In this document: positions 10,320 to 20,858 of the stretch, piece by piece
How positions within the stretch are numbered: position 1 is the stretch's first letter
How the letters are laid out: each line of letters opens with the position of its first letter
From: Reticulitermes speratus
Taxonomy: Eukaryota; Arthropoda; Insecta; Blattodea; Rhinotermitidae
Direction of reading: 5' to 3'
Length of the DNA stretch: 64,000 nucleotides
Assembly (NCBI GenBank): GCA_021186555.1
Contig: JAJKFL010000011.1
Location: forward strand, 35,472,923-35,536,922
Made by a program: the position numbers and the translations under genes
Notes under the pieces: model-generated
What the model saw: the letters and a program-made list of their open reading frames with translations, nothing else
Databases searched by the model: none
Told to the model about the DNA's origin: nothing

Positions 10320-10832
10320 CTTGCTGTCACAATACACAGAATAAACAAAAGACAGGCAATGTACCGGCACGTACAACGTAACAATATGGCGCGTTCGCGG
10401 AAACATTTTTGCCGTGGAAAAGTATTAAATATGATGAGTGTGTATCTGTATTGTTACATTAGTTACCCAGCATGCAATGCGCATGCGCCGTACTATGTCA
10501 TTTGTGGTCTGTCCCGCTCTACCATATTTTTCCACATCTCATAAACGGCACGATTTTCGGAAAACAGTTACTCAACATACAATGTGTTTTCAGTTTATCT
10601 ACAACTTTTGTCTGGAACATTTCTCATCCTAAGAAAAATTCAGCGACATAAATGTACATAGGTCTTCATGTAAAGTACCGTTATTCTTGTCATAGTTTAA
10701 TAAAACTTGAATTTTTCTCGACACATTTTCGATACTCAAATATCAAATTTCATGAAAATCCGTCAAGTGGGAGCCGAGTTGTTCCATGCTGACGGACAGA
10801 CAGACATGACGAAGCTAACTGTCGCTTACGGC
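10320..10832 (+). repeat. Interspersed repeat family X, about 500 bp
   Basis: Contains GCGCGTTCGCGGAAACATTT, GCGCATGCGCCGTAC, ACGGCACGATTTTCGG, ACAACTTTTGTCTGGAACAT and GACAGACATGACGAAGCTAA in this order. The same order occurs at 22375-22872 and 41335-41850 and, inverted and partial, at 26425-26720. No terminal inverted repeats or open frame seen; class unknown. Confidence 0.75.
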
Positions 10833-10834
10833 TT

Positions 10835-11095
10835 TGCCATGGCTCAGGCGGTTAGTCGCCGGCCTCTCACCCGGAGGCCCGGGTTCGATCCCAGGTCAAG
10901 TCCATGTGAGATTTGTGGTGGACAAATTGGCACTGGGACAGGTTTTTCTCCGACTTATCGGTTTTCCCCTGTCAATTTCAATCCACTGGTGCTCCATTAA
11001 TTGTAAAACTGCTCATATACGTCACAGGGGTTGCACAAGAAACCTTAAGGCTGCGGTGTGTCCGTAGCATCTGCTGCGGGGCCCTTCACCACGCC
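10835..11095 (+). mobile_element. SINE family D (tRNA-derived)
   Basis: The head ATGGCTCAGGCGGTTAGTCG and B-box GGGTTCGATCCCAGG, followed by TCCATGTGAGATTTGTGGTG, TGGCACTGGGACAGG and an end in GCTGCGGGGCCCTTCACCA. An inverted relative at 27918-28140 has the same end. It adjoins repeat X with no gap. Confidence 0.75.
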
Positions 11096-11239
11096 ACAAA
11101 AAAAACTGTCGCTTTCCACAATTTTCAAACGCGCCTAATACGGGTTTATTACATCTTTCTCTTTATAAACGACAAGATATTATTCAAACGGGTCTCACGT
11201 TACAATACGTTACGGTATGAACTGGATCCATGTGACTCA

Positions 11240-11405
11240 GGATAGCGGTGTAATGCACCTTTGATGTTCGGAAGTAACGCTGTGTCGTTGGGCGGATAGT
11301 TGCCGATGTGTTCGAACGTAGTGCACTGCTTAGCCCTGAAGACGACGGCAAGACAATCCTCCGAAACATCGGTAACTATCGCCCAAGGATACAGCGTCAT
11401 ATCTC
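11240..11405 (+). mobile_element. Foldback repeat with hammerhead-like core
   Basis: The left arm CGCTGTGTCGTTGGGCGGAT pairs with the right arm TATCGCCCAAGGATACAGCG. Between them lies CCCTGAAGAC, a stem, CCGAAACATCGGTAAC, matching CUGANGAY, GAAA, N6, UA. Stem II is imperfect. Confidence 0.5.
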
Positions 11406-11659
11406 AACAGACATGAACCTCTATTCTCGCGATGTCTTTCATGACCATTTATCACATGGTCACTGTAATCGGACCTGGGGTAAAACACACCACCGTGGAC
11501 ACAGGGTCCGAACTTTGGTCACACCCCTGATCACAATGTTTATTACACAGTGGGTATGTTTCAGAATAATTGAGATAATTTAACGTCAATTAAAACTTTA
11601 TAACAGTAATAAATGGACGTCATATCAAGGTGATCAACACAATACTAATCTTGATCTCA

Positions 11660-12165
11660 GGCTTCCGCCGCGATGTTGTCCTTGAGAAGCGAAGCTAACT
11701 GTTCCTCAGCTAGTCAAGAAAGTCCCCATATTTTACGGAACCTCGAAAGTGCATTACGGCATTCAAAAAAGCCCGCCACTTGTCCCCAATCCTCAAGCCA
11801 GATTAATCCAGTCCACACCACCCCATTCTATTTCTATCAAACCAATTTTAATATTATCCTCCCATCTACTCTCACAGGTCTATGAAGTGGATCCTTGCCT
11901 TCAGGTCTCCCCACTCCAAACCCTGTATGCATTTGTTCTCCCCCATACGTGCCACATGCCCAGCCCATCTCATCCTCCATTTCATCACCAGAATGATACT
12001 TGGCGTGGAATACACATCACGAAGCTCCTCGTTATGTAGTCTTCTCCACTTCCCTGTTACCCCGTCCCTCTCAGGCTCAAACATCCCCCTCAGCACCCTA
12101 TTCTCGAACACCCTCAGCCTGTGTTCTTCCCTTCTGTTACCAAGTTTCACACCCGTATAAACTAT
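11660..12165 (-). mobile_element. Non-LTR retrotransposon 3' end, inverted
   Basis: Minus-strand translation gives [40 protein letters not shown], then [12 protein letters not shown]: the post-RT C-terminal region of the same family as 5480-5796. Frameshifts break the frame in the part below about 11880. It meets an opposite-strand copy at 12172. Confidence 0.75.
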
Positions 12166-12171
12166 TATTCG

Positions 12172-12505
12172 GGTGATCAAATCGAGAAGAATGAGGTGGG
12201 CGGGGCATGTAGCACGTATGGGTGAGGGGAGAGGTGCATACAGGTTTTGGTGGGGGGACCTGAGGGAAGGAGACCACTTGGAAGACCCAGGCGTAGATGG
12301 GAGGATAATATTAAAATGGATCTTCAAGAAGTGGGATGGGGGGGCATGGACTGGATTGATATGGCTCAGGATAGGGACAGGTGGCGGGCTGTTTTGAGTG
12401 CGGTAATGAACCTTCGGGTTGCATAAAACGCGGGGAATTTATTGACTAGCTGACGACCTGTTAGCTTCTCAAGGACTGTGCTACATGGAGTTAGTTAGTT
12501 ATACA
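12172..12505 (+). mobile_element. Non-LTR retrotransposon 3' end
   Basis: Translates to [20 protein letters not shown], then in another frame to [20 protein letters not shown], with the 3' end GGAGTTAGTTAGTTA. Together with the preceding copy it forms a head-to-head inverted pair. Confidence 0.8.
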
Positions 12506-13080
12506 CTACGGGCAAAGTTACAGGTCTGTACAATCTACGATATTCCATAATGAAACACAAATGTAAGAAATGTTAATTTACAAATCATATTTCTGTCTTT
12601 ATCACGAACAAAAAGACAATAGCTACTGTGTACGCCTCGCCGCACCTGTCTGTACTTGCGCGGAACAGTGTGTGACAAATGCTGAGGGTGCTATTACTCT
12701 GCTGAAGGCATTGTAGCAACGCTAGCTCACGCGAATTCTGCACAGAAACTAACTACTAGAGCCATCTACCGGCGTTATTTGGTACCTCTCTGTATAGCAG
12801 CAGGCTAGTTTGTTGCACGCACTGTGCAGAATAAAAGAAAAGCACGAGGCGAAAGTGTTTGGTAGTCGTCTACAATAAAAATGGGATTCAATTCATACGT
12901 GTAAGACTTCGCTACAAAACAGTTTCCATTGCTAGGCACATTACGCCATAGGATTATCATCCATAACATAAATATAATACGTATAGTAAAGAATACAACT
13001 TTTCGAAAGGAGTAAGCTAATAAAAAAGCAAGCAAGTCGTGGCGTAAGCAACTTCCTCTATTCGCAAGCGAGTTGCTGTG
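12506..13080. other. No gene seen
   Basis: No recognisable repeat or exon; only short unsupported frames. Confidence 0.5.
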
Positions 13081-13260
13081 CATGACGGCTTCCCCTCTGC
13101 CGAGAATGGGTCCGTCCCAGCGCCGACCCGCCCGCGAGGCAGGCAGGCAGGCCGACCGCTACGATAGCAAGCAAGCAAGCGACCGACCGAACGGGCTTGG
13201 AGCAGGATAGACAAGAATAGTTTGGCTGAGCTGGGTCGACCAAGTTGCCTGCTATAAAGT
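13081..13260. other. GC-rich patch with tetranucleotide runs
   Basis: GC-rich compared with its surroundings, with (GGCA)n, (AAGC)n and (GACC)n runs at about 13138-13195 and CTATAAAG at about 13252. It might be a small promoter-like island or a decayed simple repeat. There is no reading frame to support a gene. Confidence 0.25.
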
Positions 13261-13385
13261 ACTGCGGCTTTGGCTGCTACAGGCTGCAGCAGGGCACTGT
13301 AGCCACGTTTTGCCCATGCGGACTACGAACTTGGTTCACGCATCCATCAGCAACAACCTGCCAATTTCCGTGATGTCATACGGTC

Positions 13386-13404
13386 CACACACACACACAC
13401 ACAC
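13386..13404. repeat. (CA)n microsatellite
   Basis: A short uninterrupted CA run. Confidence 0.9.
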
Positions 13405-13479
13405 AGACACAAGCAAACACCTTCTTCTTCTGTATTCCTCATCAACTGAAACAAGTCGTTGATTTCAGGTTTCCGCTTG

Positions 13480-13590
13480 ATGTAATCTGCGGTCTTCTGG
13501 GTTATTTTACACGGCGTCGTGTGGTAATTATTAACCGACGTTTCGGGACAACGTATCGGTCCCGTCCTCACGGGTCAAGATTCCGAGTAG
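13480..13590. mobile_element. Foldback repeat fragment, CCCAGAA family
   Basis: Matches the left arm of the 35458-35610 hairpin: GGTCTTCTGGGTTATTTTAC, ACGGCGTCGTGTGGTAATTA and CGACGTTTCGGGACAACG, then TCCCGTCCTCACGGGTC. The minus strand reads GUGAGGAC, GGGAC stem, GUCCC, GAAACGUCGG. Confidence 0.6.
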
Positions 13591-13784
13591 GAAAGAAACA
13601 AGACGGTTCTCACAGCGTTCACACCACCAGTGTCCTCTGGGACGTTCCTCCGAAAGCATGCTATATACCAAACTACACGGCGTCATACACACGACAGTGG
13701 CAACCGAAACAGTAACAGTTGAAAGTAAAGCCCCAGACTACAGACTGCTACACAGAGCACATTTTCCATATCCGTTCTTTCCAT

Positions 13785-14010
13785 GCGAGATTTCGGGCTT
13801 CCGTCGCGATGTAGTTGACGTCTTCGGGCTTCTGGTACGCAGCGCTTGTTGGTATTTACCGACGTTTCGGGACATACGTCACGCAGTAAAAGACGAACAT
13901 TCTTCTTGACCCATGCAAATGGGACCGACATGCTCTCCCGGAACGTCAGTAAGTTTTGACTACCAACCAACGCTGCCGTAACATCACAGAAGGGCGAAGA
14001 CCTTTCCAAC
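13785..14010. mobile_element. Foldback repeat, CCCAGAA family, diverged
   Basis: Left part TCGCGATGTAGTTGACGTC...ACCGACGTTTCGGGAC; right part CCCGGAACGTCAGTAA...CTGCCGTAACATCACAGAAG. The two halves are inverted copies. It is diverged from the 35458-35610 form. Confidence 0.5.
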
Positions 14011-15017
14011 TTTCATTACTTCGTTGTCCCCGATACACAAGCGTAAGGTTGTTTGGGGGGGGGGGGGAGTTGCCGCAACGTATAACCCCCTCCCCCCAAA
14101 CACACCACATTCGCTCACATGCCCGTTACCAATAATTTAAATTAGCAAGAAAAAACATTCTACAGTCAGTTCATCAGGAAAATGACACATTCACGGTAGA
14201 TGACAGCAACACGCAGTCCCTGACAGACAGACATACGAAACATAAACAAGACTGGTACGTTGACACTATCGCAGTCAAGTCTGGGACACCTGAAAGAAGA
14301 CGAGGCCCCTGGTTGACACGCCCTGAATGGAAAATTGACAAACTGACATATTGACAAATGTCCATCGTCCAGGGGTTAACAGACAGCATTAAACTGCGTC
14401 CACATTTGTTATTCTGCTGCTCATACACGTATCAAACAACACAAACAACAAACATTACACTAATGCGCCCCGGTATGCCACAAAGTCATATCACCTCTTA
14501 CTGCCCTAACTTAAAAATACAAACGAAAGTTTATATCTCACGAAATTCACATTTAACGTTACACCAGATACTTTCTAAGACCGTCGCCGATTCAGACAAA
14601 ACCTGACGGAACATCGATCAGCGCTCAAGTAAACCGCCGTTACAGGTTAAAAATCCGCCCGACAATTTTTTAATGTAAACCTTCAATTTCAAGTCCAATC
14701 CGAAATCCGTCGAGCTGTTTCTCTGATTAACACATAACGACCTACCAACACCCAATACTGCGTTGCTTTTACACTCGTTCGTATAAATAACGCACAAAAT
14801 GTACACGGACCCACATGTTGTACTGCAGAACCCACCTACACGCACAAAAACAAATACAGAAAGGTAACTTGCCTGCAGGTGTATGGAATATACCAGTGAC
14901 CTACCTAAACTCACCCTCTTATCCACAAAGCACAAACCACACAAATCGAGTTTCTTCTTTTATCAACGAATTAAGAACACGCCTCATAAACAACTACAAT
15001 TTACCGTAAAACAAATA
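14011..15017. other. No gene seen
   Basis: A G tract at 14055-14068 and a C-rich mirror nearby at 14087-14099. The remaining frames are short and unsupported. Confidence 0.5.
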
Positions 15018-15095
15018 CAGGGCATACACAAAAGAATGGTGCGGTTTCAATAGCATTCACTATTGAAACCGCACCATTCTTTTGTGTATACCCTG
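15018..15095. mobile_element. 78-bp palindromic micro-MITE (copy 2)
   Basis: A near-perfect palindrome from CAGGGCATACACAAAAGAAT to its inverse, flanked by TA at 15016-15017 and 15096-15097. It is the same length as copies 1 and 3, differing at a few central bases. Confidence 0.9.
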
Positions 15096-15799
15096 TATTT
15101 TGTTTTACAATACGCTACATGGACCATCATCTGGCTTTGTATAAAAATACAAAAATATATAAACGGAAATAACTGAGTGGTATAACATATCTCGTCCATG
15201 GTGCGGTACCTCACCCCTACATAAATGCTTCACAATTTATTTCATTCTACTAAAGTTTCACCTTACCGTAGTCCACATGCTACCTGCTTTAGACAGGGAT
15301 GTCCATGCATTACTTTCCGTGTGCCAGTCATCCAGACACTGCCCACAGCACCTCCCTACCTGCCACAAAACTGCGACCCAACTGCCCTAGACAATGACAC
15401 GCACCATCACACATTTCCACTGAATGACTATACGTTAACACAGACAGATACACTCAGTGCGTGTCCGAGTCCGGCTCGATGCTTATCACACGGATAAAGA
15501 AATTCAACAATAGGAACAGGCAGCTAAGAATTACATTGCTTCTACGTCAAATAACACTTCCATCAGACCATTTGTGTGGCAAAGTACATTGTTATTCTTA
15601 AAACACCACAAACAAAATGTTCAGAATGTCAGGAGACGTCTGACTTGTGTTCTCGAGCATCAAACAGATGCGAATCACACATAAAGTCTGCAATGTGCAG
15701 AGGCTAAACACAGTACTTCTTACTTGCCTGTCATATTGACTTGTCTGACCGGCAGAAGAAACGCACTGAATGTGTTGCGTCTTTTTCAACAACTTTTAA
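15096..15799. other. No gene seen
   Basis: No repeat or exon recognised; a few unsupported short frames. Confidence 0.5.
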
Positions 15800-16259
15800 C
15801 CCCTTAAACATTACGGTTAACCTGAATTATATTTAAAGATTCAGCTCGTACCGCGCAGTAAACACACTCCGTCTCAGTTATACAAACCAGTCAGTTAATG
15901 TTGTACAGTGAAATAATCGCTGTTTGTTCTGAGATCCACACAAAACACATAAATACAGTCCGTACCGCGCAGTAAACACACTCCGTTTCAGTTATACAAA
16001 CCAGTCAGTTAATGTTGTACAGTGAAATAATCGCTGTTTGTTCTGAGATCCACACAAAACACATAAATACAGTCCGTACCGCGCAGTAAACACACTCCGT
16101 CTCAGTTATACAAACCAGTCAGTTAATGCTGTACAGTGAAATAATCGCTGTTTGTTCTGAGATCCACACAAAACACATAAATACACTGTGTGGGCAGAAC
16201 GTAGAATATTTAAATGTTAAACCTGGTGTTGCATAAAGTAAACACTGGGCTTTAGAGGG
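15800..16259. mobile_element. TTAA-flanked non-autonomous element with internal tandem repeat
   Basis: TTAA at 15796-15799 and 16260-16263 flanks the short inverted ends CCCCTTAAA / TTTAGAGGG. The TTAA target suggests a piggyBac-type mechanism (inference). Most of the inside is a 114-bp tandem repeat. Related sequences lie at 25839-26292 and 48160-48385. Confidence 0.55.
15847..16188. repeat. 114-bp tandem repeat, three units
   Basis: Units start at 15847, 15961 and 16075 with CGTACCGCGCAGTAAACACA and end with CACATAAATACAGTC. Units are nearly identical (T/C differences only). A four-unit array of the same sequence is at 25839-26292. Confidence 0.95.
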
Positions 16260-16263
16260 TTAA

Positions 16264-17155
16264 AATATGTATCGACTTGCGCCTGGCATGTGTGCGGAAA
16301 CCGAAAGTGTCTGTCACAGTTTTCCTGGTGACACACTTCCATGAAACCCACCACCACCTCCACCAACAATAACTGTTCAGCTCCCATATGACCTCTTCCC
16401 GTTACACTTGAACACACTCTTAGCCTTTCCTCAGTTAAAATACAAAGCACCGAATTTCGCGTAAATCCATCCAGCGGATCTCGAACTGTCACGTGGACGA
16501 GGCACACACAGCGATGTTACATGGAGCACTGTTCTGGCAACTGTCCGCCGCTAACGTACCAATCACGATTTTTGTAGTGTTTTCGCTGCTGTCATTCAAC
16601 TCGTTTCGAGTTCGCACAGTCAAACATTTACCGAAACTATTTCGCACAACCGGCATACGTTTTACGATTATTTTCCGACAAAATCGTGCTAAGTTTATTT
16701 AGCACCGCTGTATCAACTGAGTCAAGACGGCCATGTTAAAAGCGACGACTTCAGAATGGTCGACATGACAAACATACCGCCACTGATATACCACTCTGAC
16801 AATATCGGTACCCCAACTACCTCAAACCACAGATACAAATACGGATATTCCTGATTCGTATCCGGTAGGTCCCGTGTTCAAATCTCAGCCCCGACACTCC
16901 GTATATATGGTTTTCCTAAATAGCTCCAAACTAATTCCGCCACATTTCCTTATTCACTACCAATGCCATAATTCGACGCGAAGTATGCCTGCTACTGAGT
17001 CTGCCAATCAGCCATGACCCGTAAGTTAAAAACACCCACGTATCAATCCCTTTTCAGCATACAACACTCTGCTAGCCAACAGCCTCCCCGCTGCGTGTTA
17101 CGGAACCAGAATGTTCATTGCCGTCTGCACAACAGCGTAACAATTGTCCATATAT
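16264..17155. other. No gene seen; possible tRNA-like relic near 16860-16910
   Basis: TCCCGTGTTCAAATCTCAGC at about 16871 resembles a B box, but no complete head is present. Nothing else recognised. Confidence 0.35.
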
Positions 17156-17163
17156 TTACATAA

Positions 17164-17400
17164 CACTGTGTATTCCGTCTGACACAACCTATATTTACCA
17201 GTTTTTCAAATGCTACATGTTTCGATCAAGCCTATCATAATCAGGAGTTTGTTTTATACAAAAACTTAAAACTGAAGTTAAAAATGCAAAATTTTAAGTT
17301 TTTATATAAAATAAACCCCTGATTATGATCGGCTTGGTCGAAACATGTAGTGTTTGAAAAAAATAATAAATACAGGTTGTGTCAGACGGAATACACAGTG
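17164..17400. mobile_element. Foldback element with inverted hammerhead-like modules
   Basis: The ends CACTGTGTATTCCGTCTGAC and GTCAGACGGAATACACAGTG are perfect inverses at 17164-17183 and 17381-17400. Inside each arm lies a module reading CUGAUUAU, a GAUC/GGUC stem, GAAACAUGUAG (minus around 17216-17255, plus around 17322-17352). G8 of the core is U here, so these copies should be inactive if the hammerhead reading is right. Confidence 0.65.
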
Positions 17401-17424
17401 ATATTTATGTAAGTCTATATACAT

Positions 17425-17550
17425 AACGGGCTGGATAGCGTCCAAAAACCTTGTCCCTATACTGAGCCAGATACACCCATTCCAAACCTTCTAACCGCTT
17501 CGCCTTAAACATTAATTTTAATATTGTCCTCCCGTCCACACCTAGGTCTC
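17425..17550 (-). mobile_element. Non-LTR retrotransposon 3' fragment, diverged
   Basis: ACGGGCTGGATAGCGTCC, CTGAGCCAGATACACCCATT and TTTTAATATTGTCCTCCCGT match the reverse complement of the [10 protein letters not shown] tail family with many changes. Confidence 0.5.
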
Positions 17551-18230
17551 ATGTTATTAACCAGTAAAACTTCTGCATGTATGTGTTCTGCAATACAAAC
17601 GTGCAGCAGCAACGTGGATACGAGGACAGAGCTGCGCACAGGCACAACGGCCTGCCTGCCGTTCTCCGCTGCCGAACGAAAGCGCGCACTACACTAGACC
17701 GGCGGCTTGTATCGATCACGCACAGAAAAAGAAGAAGAAAAAAAAAGTCGACGTGAGTCATATTCGGGGAGAGCCAGAACCCAGCTACCGGCCGTCTCCA
17801 CCCTCTGTACACACAGCCAGTCCCAATGCAATATGAATACGCTCTTTAGATGGGGTATATACACTATTGTCAGGGCTACCAACCCGAGGGCTCTTTATTT
17901 TCTTTTGCGCACTGCAGCGAACAATGTGAGGAAATATTCTTGCATGTGAAAGGGAGTGACAGCGAGTTTGTCTAAGCAGCGACCGTACAGCTGCACAGGG
18001 AAGGAGCACAAAGCAACTGTAATACCCACTTGAATACTGCATGCCACATTCTCTTCACTTCCACTGCTGCGCCCAGGCGAACAATACCGCCACTGCTTGG
18101 CACATAGTACAAGGTTCTCTGATTGCAAGGGGTCATATGCGGGGGGTTGGGGGTTCTAATATCTTCCGCCTTCCCGAAAAGATCGACGCCAACTTTCTTG
18201 ACAGATGACTCACAAATGTTTCTTTGCTAC
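17551..18230. other. No gene seen
   Basis: Moderately GC-rich, with no motif recognised. Frames on both strands overlap without support. Confidence 0.5.
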
Positions 18231-18968
18231 AGGGCATGGTTGATAAACTAATTGAAATTGGAAGACGCTATGGAATGGAAATGAATGTGGGAAAAAATTA
18301 AGGTATTGAGAATCTCAAGGCAACCATCCCCAATGAAAATTATGATAGATCAAAAACATTTGGAGAATGTGGAATATTTCAATTATTTGGGTAGCATGAT
18401 AACAAGTGATGCAAGGTGTACACGTGAAATTAAATCCACAATTGCCATGGCAAAAACAGCATTCAACAAGAAGAAAAATATTTTCACCAGCAAACTGGAC
18501 TTAAATTTAAGGAAGAAACTAGTAAAGTGCTACATTTGGAGCATAGCTTTGTACGGTGCTGAAACGTGGACACTTGGGAAAGTGGATGAGAAGTATCTGG
18601 AAAGTTTTGATATGTGGTGCTGGAGAAGAATGGAGAAGATCAGTTGGACCGATCGTGTGAGAAATGAAGAAGTATTACACAGGGTGAAGGAGGAGAGGAA
18701 TATCCTACATACAATAAAAAGGAGAAAGGCTAACTGGATTGGTCACATCTTGCGTAGAAACTGCCTTCTGAAACATGTGATTGAAGGAAAGTTAGAGGGA
18801 AGGATAGAAATGACGGGAGGACGAGGAATAAGGCGTACGCAGCTTCTAGATGACCTTAAGGAAAACAGAAGATACCGGAAATTGAAACAGGAAGCACTAG
18901 ATCGCACCGTGTGGAGAACTGGCTTTGGAAGAGGCTACGGACCTGTCGTAAGACAGACTGCAGAATGA
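18231..18968 (+). pseudogene. Non-LTR retrotransposon reverse transcriptase, C-terminal part (RTE-like)
   Basis: The translation begins GMVDKLIEIGRRYGMEMNVG, then a one-base shift and stop near 18297 separates it from the 227-residue frame starting at 18285. That frame runs KVLRISRQ, FNYLGSMITSDARCTREIKS, KCYIWSIALYGAETWTLGKV, MWCWRRMEKISWTDRVRNEE, RRKANWIGHILRRNCLLKHV and ends at VVRQTAE. This is the thumb and post-RT region of an RTE-like endonuclease/reverse transcriptase; the YXDD catalytic palm and the endonuclease lie upstream in the family and are absent. The copy is 5'-truncated and frameshifted, so it is inactive. Clade assignment is from memory of the C-terminal pattern. Confidence 0.85.
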
Positions 18969-19070
18969 ATGTTCACACCGTGCACTGTCGCTAATCAAAT
19001 CAGACAATATTCAGCCCAACACAACGCACTGTATTGTGTTCAGATATTCTACATTACAATATCTTGTTAA

Positions 19071-19118
19071 TCGATCCTACATGTTTCGATCCCTCATTGG
19101 ATCATCATCAGGGAACCA
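19071..19118 (-). ncRNA. Hammerhead ribozyme candidate (type I layout)
   Basis: The minus strand reads CUGAUGAU, stem II GAUCC/GGAUC with loop AAUGAG, GAAA, CAUG, UA, then GGAUCG. Stem I can form from UCC before CUGAUGA and GGA after UA. C3, U4, G5, A6, G8, A9, G12, A13 and A14 are all present; the only departure is a U between A9 and stem II. Self-cleavage is inferred, not shown. Confidence 0.45.
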
Positions 19119-19224
19119 CTACGAAATCGCCTAGTCTAACTGATCATCTTAATACACGTTTTATATCTATCTATTATGTACATACATACATTGTTAGTTG
19201 TTTTGTACAATCTTCCCTTTATAC

Positions 19225-19270
19225 AAATCCCTGACGATGATCCTATGAGAGATCGAAACATGTTGGATCG
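19225..19270 (+). ncRNA. Hammerhead ribozyme candidate (type I layout)
   Basis: Reads AAAUCC, CUGACGAU, stem II GAUC/GAUC, GAAA, CAUG, UU, GGAUCG. Stem I pairs AUCC with GGAU. The core is complete apart from the extra U after A9. It faces the minus-strand copy at 19071-19118. Confidence 0.45.
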
Positions 19271-19334
19271 ATTTACAGATACTGTAATACAGAAAATCTG
19301 ATAACGAGTATATTTTGTTGGGCTGAGTATTTTG

Positions 19335-19462
19335 CTGCGGGCTCTTGTGAGTGCGGTAATGAACCTTCAGGTTCCATAAAACGCGGGGAATTTCTTGACT
19401 AACTGACGACCTGTTAGCTTCTTAAGAAGGACTTTGCTCCATGGAGTTAGTTAGTTAGTTAG
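19335..19462 (+). mobile_element. Non-LTR retrotransposon 3' terminus with (TTAG)n tail
   Basis: CGGGCTCTTGTGAGTGCGGT, ACGCGGGGAATTTCTTGACT and GGAGTTAGTTAGTTAGTTAG give the extreme 3' end of the [10 protein letters not shown] family, with four TTAG repeats as the tail. Confidence 0.75.
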
Positions 19463-19556
19463 AGAATTTTGCTACTTTTCTTCTTTGGAATCCAAAATAA
19501 GATGCTGACCGTGTGAAAATTTTGTATCAGCTTTTGCTCTCACGGCGGGATGTGGG

Positions 19557-20152
19557 ATACGGTACGGACGTACATCGTACGTCTGCAACATACGGTACGG
19601 ACGTACATCGTACGTCTACAACATACGGTACGGACGTACATCGTACGTCTGCAACATACGGTACGGACGTACATCGTACGTCTACAACATACGGTACGGA
19701 CGTACATCGTACGTCTGCAACATACGGTACGGACGTACATCGTACGTCTGCAACATACGGTACGGACGTACATCGTACGTCTGCAACATACGGTACGGAC
19801 GTACATCGTACGTCTACAACATACGGTACGGACGTACATCGTACGTCTACAACATACGGTACGGACGTACATCGTACGTCTACAACATACGGTACGGACG
19901 TACATCGTACGTCTAAAACATACGGTACGGACGTACATCGTACGTCTGCAACATACGGTACGGACGTACATCGTACGTCTACAACATACGGTACGGACGT
20001 ACATCGTACGTCTACAACATACGGTACGGACGTACATCGTACGTCTACAACATACGGTACGGACGTACATCGTACGTCTAAAACATACGGTACGGACGTA
20101 CATCGTACGTCTACAACATACGGTACGGACGTACATCGTACGTCTACAACAT
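19557..20152. repeat. 33-bp minisatellite, 18 units
   Basis: Eighteen units of 33 bp containing GGTACGGACGTACATCGTAC and GTCTRCAACATA. Because 33 is a multiple of three, it stays open in three frames (repeated YGTDVHRTS on the plus strand), which produces spurious long ORFs. Variants alternate at one base (GCAACA, ACAACA, AAAACA). The core contains overlapping palindromes such as CGTACATCGTACG. Confidence 0.95.
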
Positions 20153-20274
20153 ATATAACAGTCTAACACGGAGTGAACAATTACAAACATGGCGAAGGTG
20201 CGAAAATGTAACACTGGACAATGCAAGACCTGCGGTCCTCACAGTACTGACTATGAAGGAGGCCGTGTTCTGAG

Positions 20275-20445
20275 ATGTGACGTCGAGCAATGTGGCAGAG
20301 AATTACGGCGTTTCGGATGATTGTAGCGCCCTCATCTTCAGGGTATAGTAGTCCAAAGAAGGACTGCTTTCCCCTTACGACGAACGTGCTACAAGCTTTC
20401 GAAACATCGGTTAGCCATTTTCCAATCGACATGGCGTATCCCAAA
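20275..20445. mobile_element. Foldback repeat with hammerhead-like cores
   Basis: The minus strand reads CCCUGAAGAU, GAGGG...AUCAUCC, GAAACGCCG; the right half has GCTTTCGAAACATCGGTTAG and CCATTTTCCAATCGACATGG. It belongs to the same dispersed family as 11240-11405 and 22135-22312. Confidence 0.5.
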
Positions 20446-20619
20446 ATACGTTAATCTGCAACAGTAACATACACGAATAGAACTAAAACATTGTGGAAGA
20501 GCAAAGAAGGGGTCGAGATAACTACAAAATCCGTTTTTATTAGCATATAATTTGTAAATCTCTTTTTCACTATTCCTATGATAATGTTTACAAAATTTTC
20601 TAAACGAAGTACTATAACA

Positions 20620-20858
20620 AGCCGATCCCAGTGGCCGCGCGTTCTAAGGTCTGGGTCTGCGGCCGCTCGCTTGCTGGGATTGCGGGTTCGAATCCCGCGG
20701 GTGGCATGGAGTTGTGAGTATTGTGTGTTGTCAGGTAGACGTCTCTGCGTGGGGCTGATCACTCGTCCAGAGGAGTCCTACCGTGTGTGTGTGTCCACGT
20801 GTAAGATCAGGTGCAACAATAGCCCTCCACACCTACAATCAGTAGGCAACAGAAGTAA
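20620..20858 (+). mobile_element. SINE family C
   Basis: Head GCCGATCCCAGTGGCCGCGC with B-box GGGTTCGAATCCC, then TTGTCAGGTAGACGTCTCTG and CCAGAGGAGTCCTACCG. It is the same family as 9633-9895 and lacks the far 3' part. Confidence 0.8.

Larger units (their letters stand above)
19006..19331. mobile_element. Foldback element carrying two inverted hammerhead-like modules
   Basis: The ends AATATTCAGCCCAACACAAC and the inverted TTGTTGGGCTGAGTATTTT bound about 326 bp with no coding capacity. Two ribozyme-like modules face each other: minus strand at 19071-19118 and plus strand at 19225-19270. The middle is AT-rich. The arrangement matches that of 30481-31026 and 62856-63191 although the end sequences differ. 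Confidence 0.65.

Noticed and set aside
19445..19462. (TTAG)n as a telomere-like repeat
   Set aside because: Insect telomeres are TTAGG. This is the tail of a non-LTR retrotransposon, as shown by the adjacent tail sequence and the same tail at 35910.
19513..20226. Long open frames of 202-228 codons on both strands
   Set aside because: They are by-products of the 33-bp tandem repeat; the peptide repeats exist in all frames.
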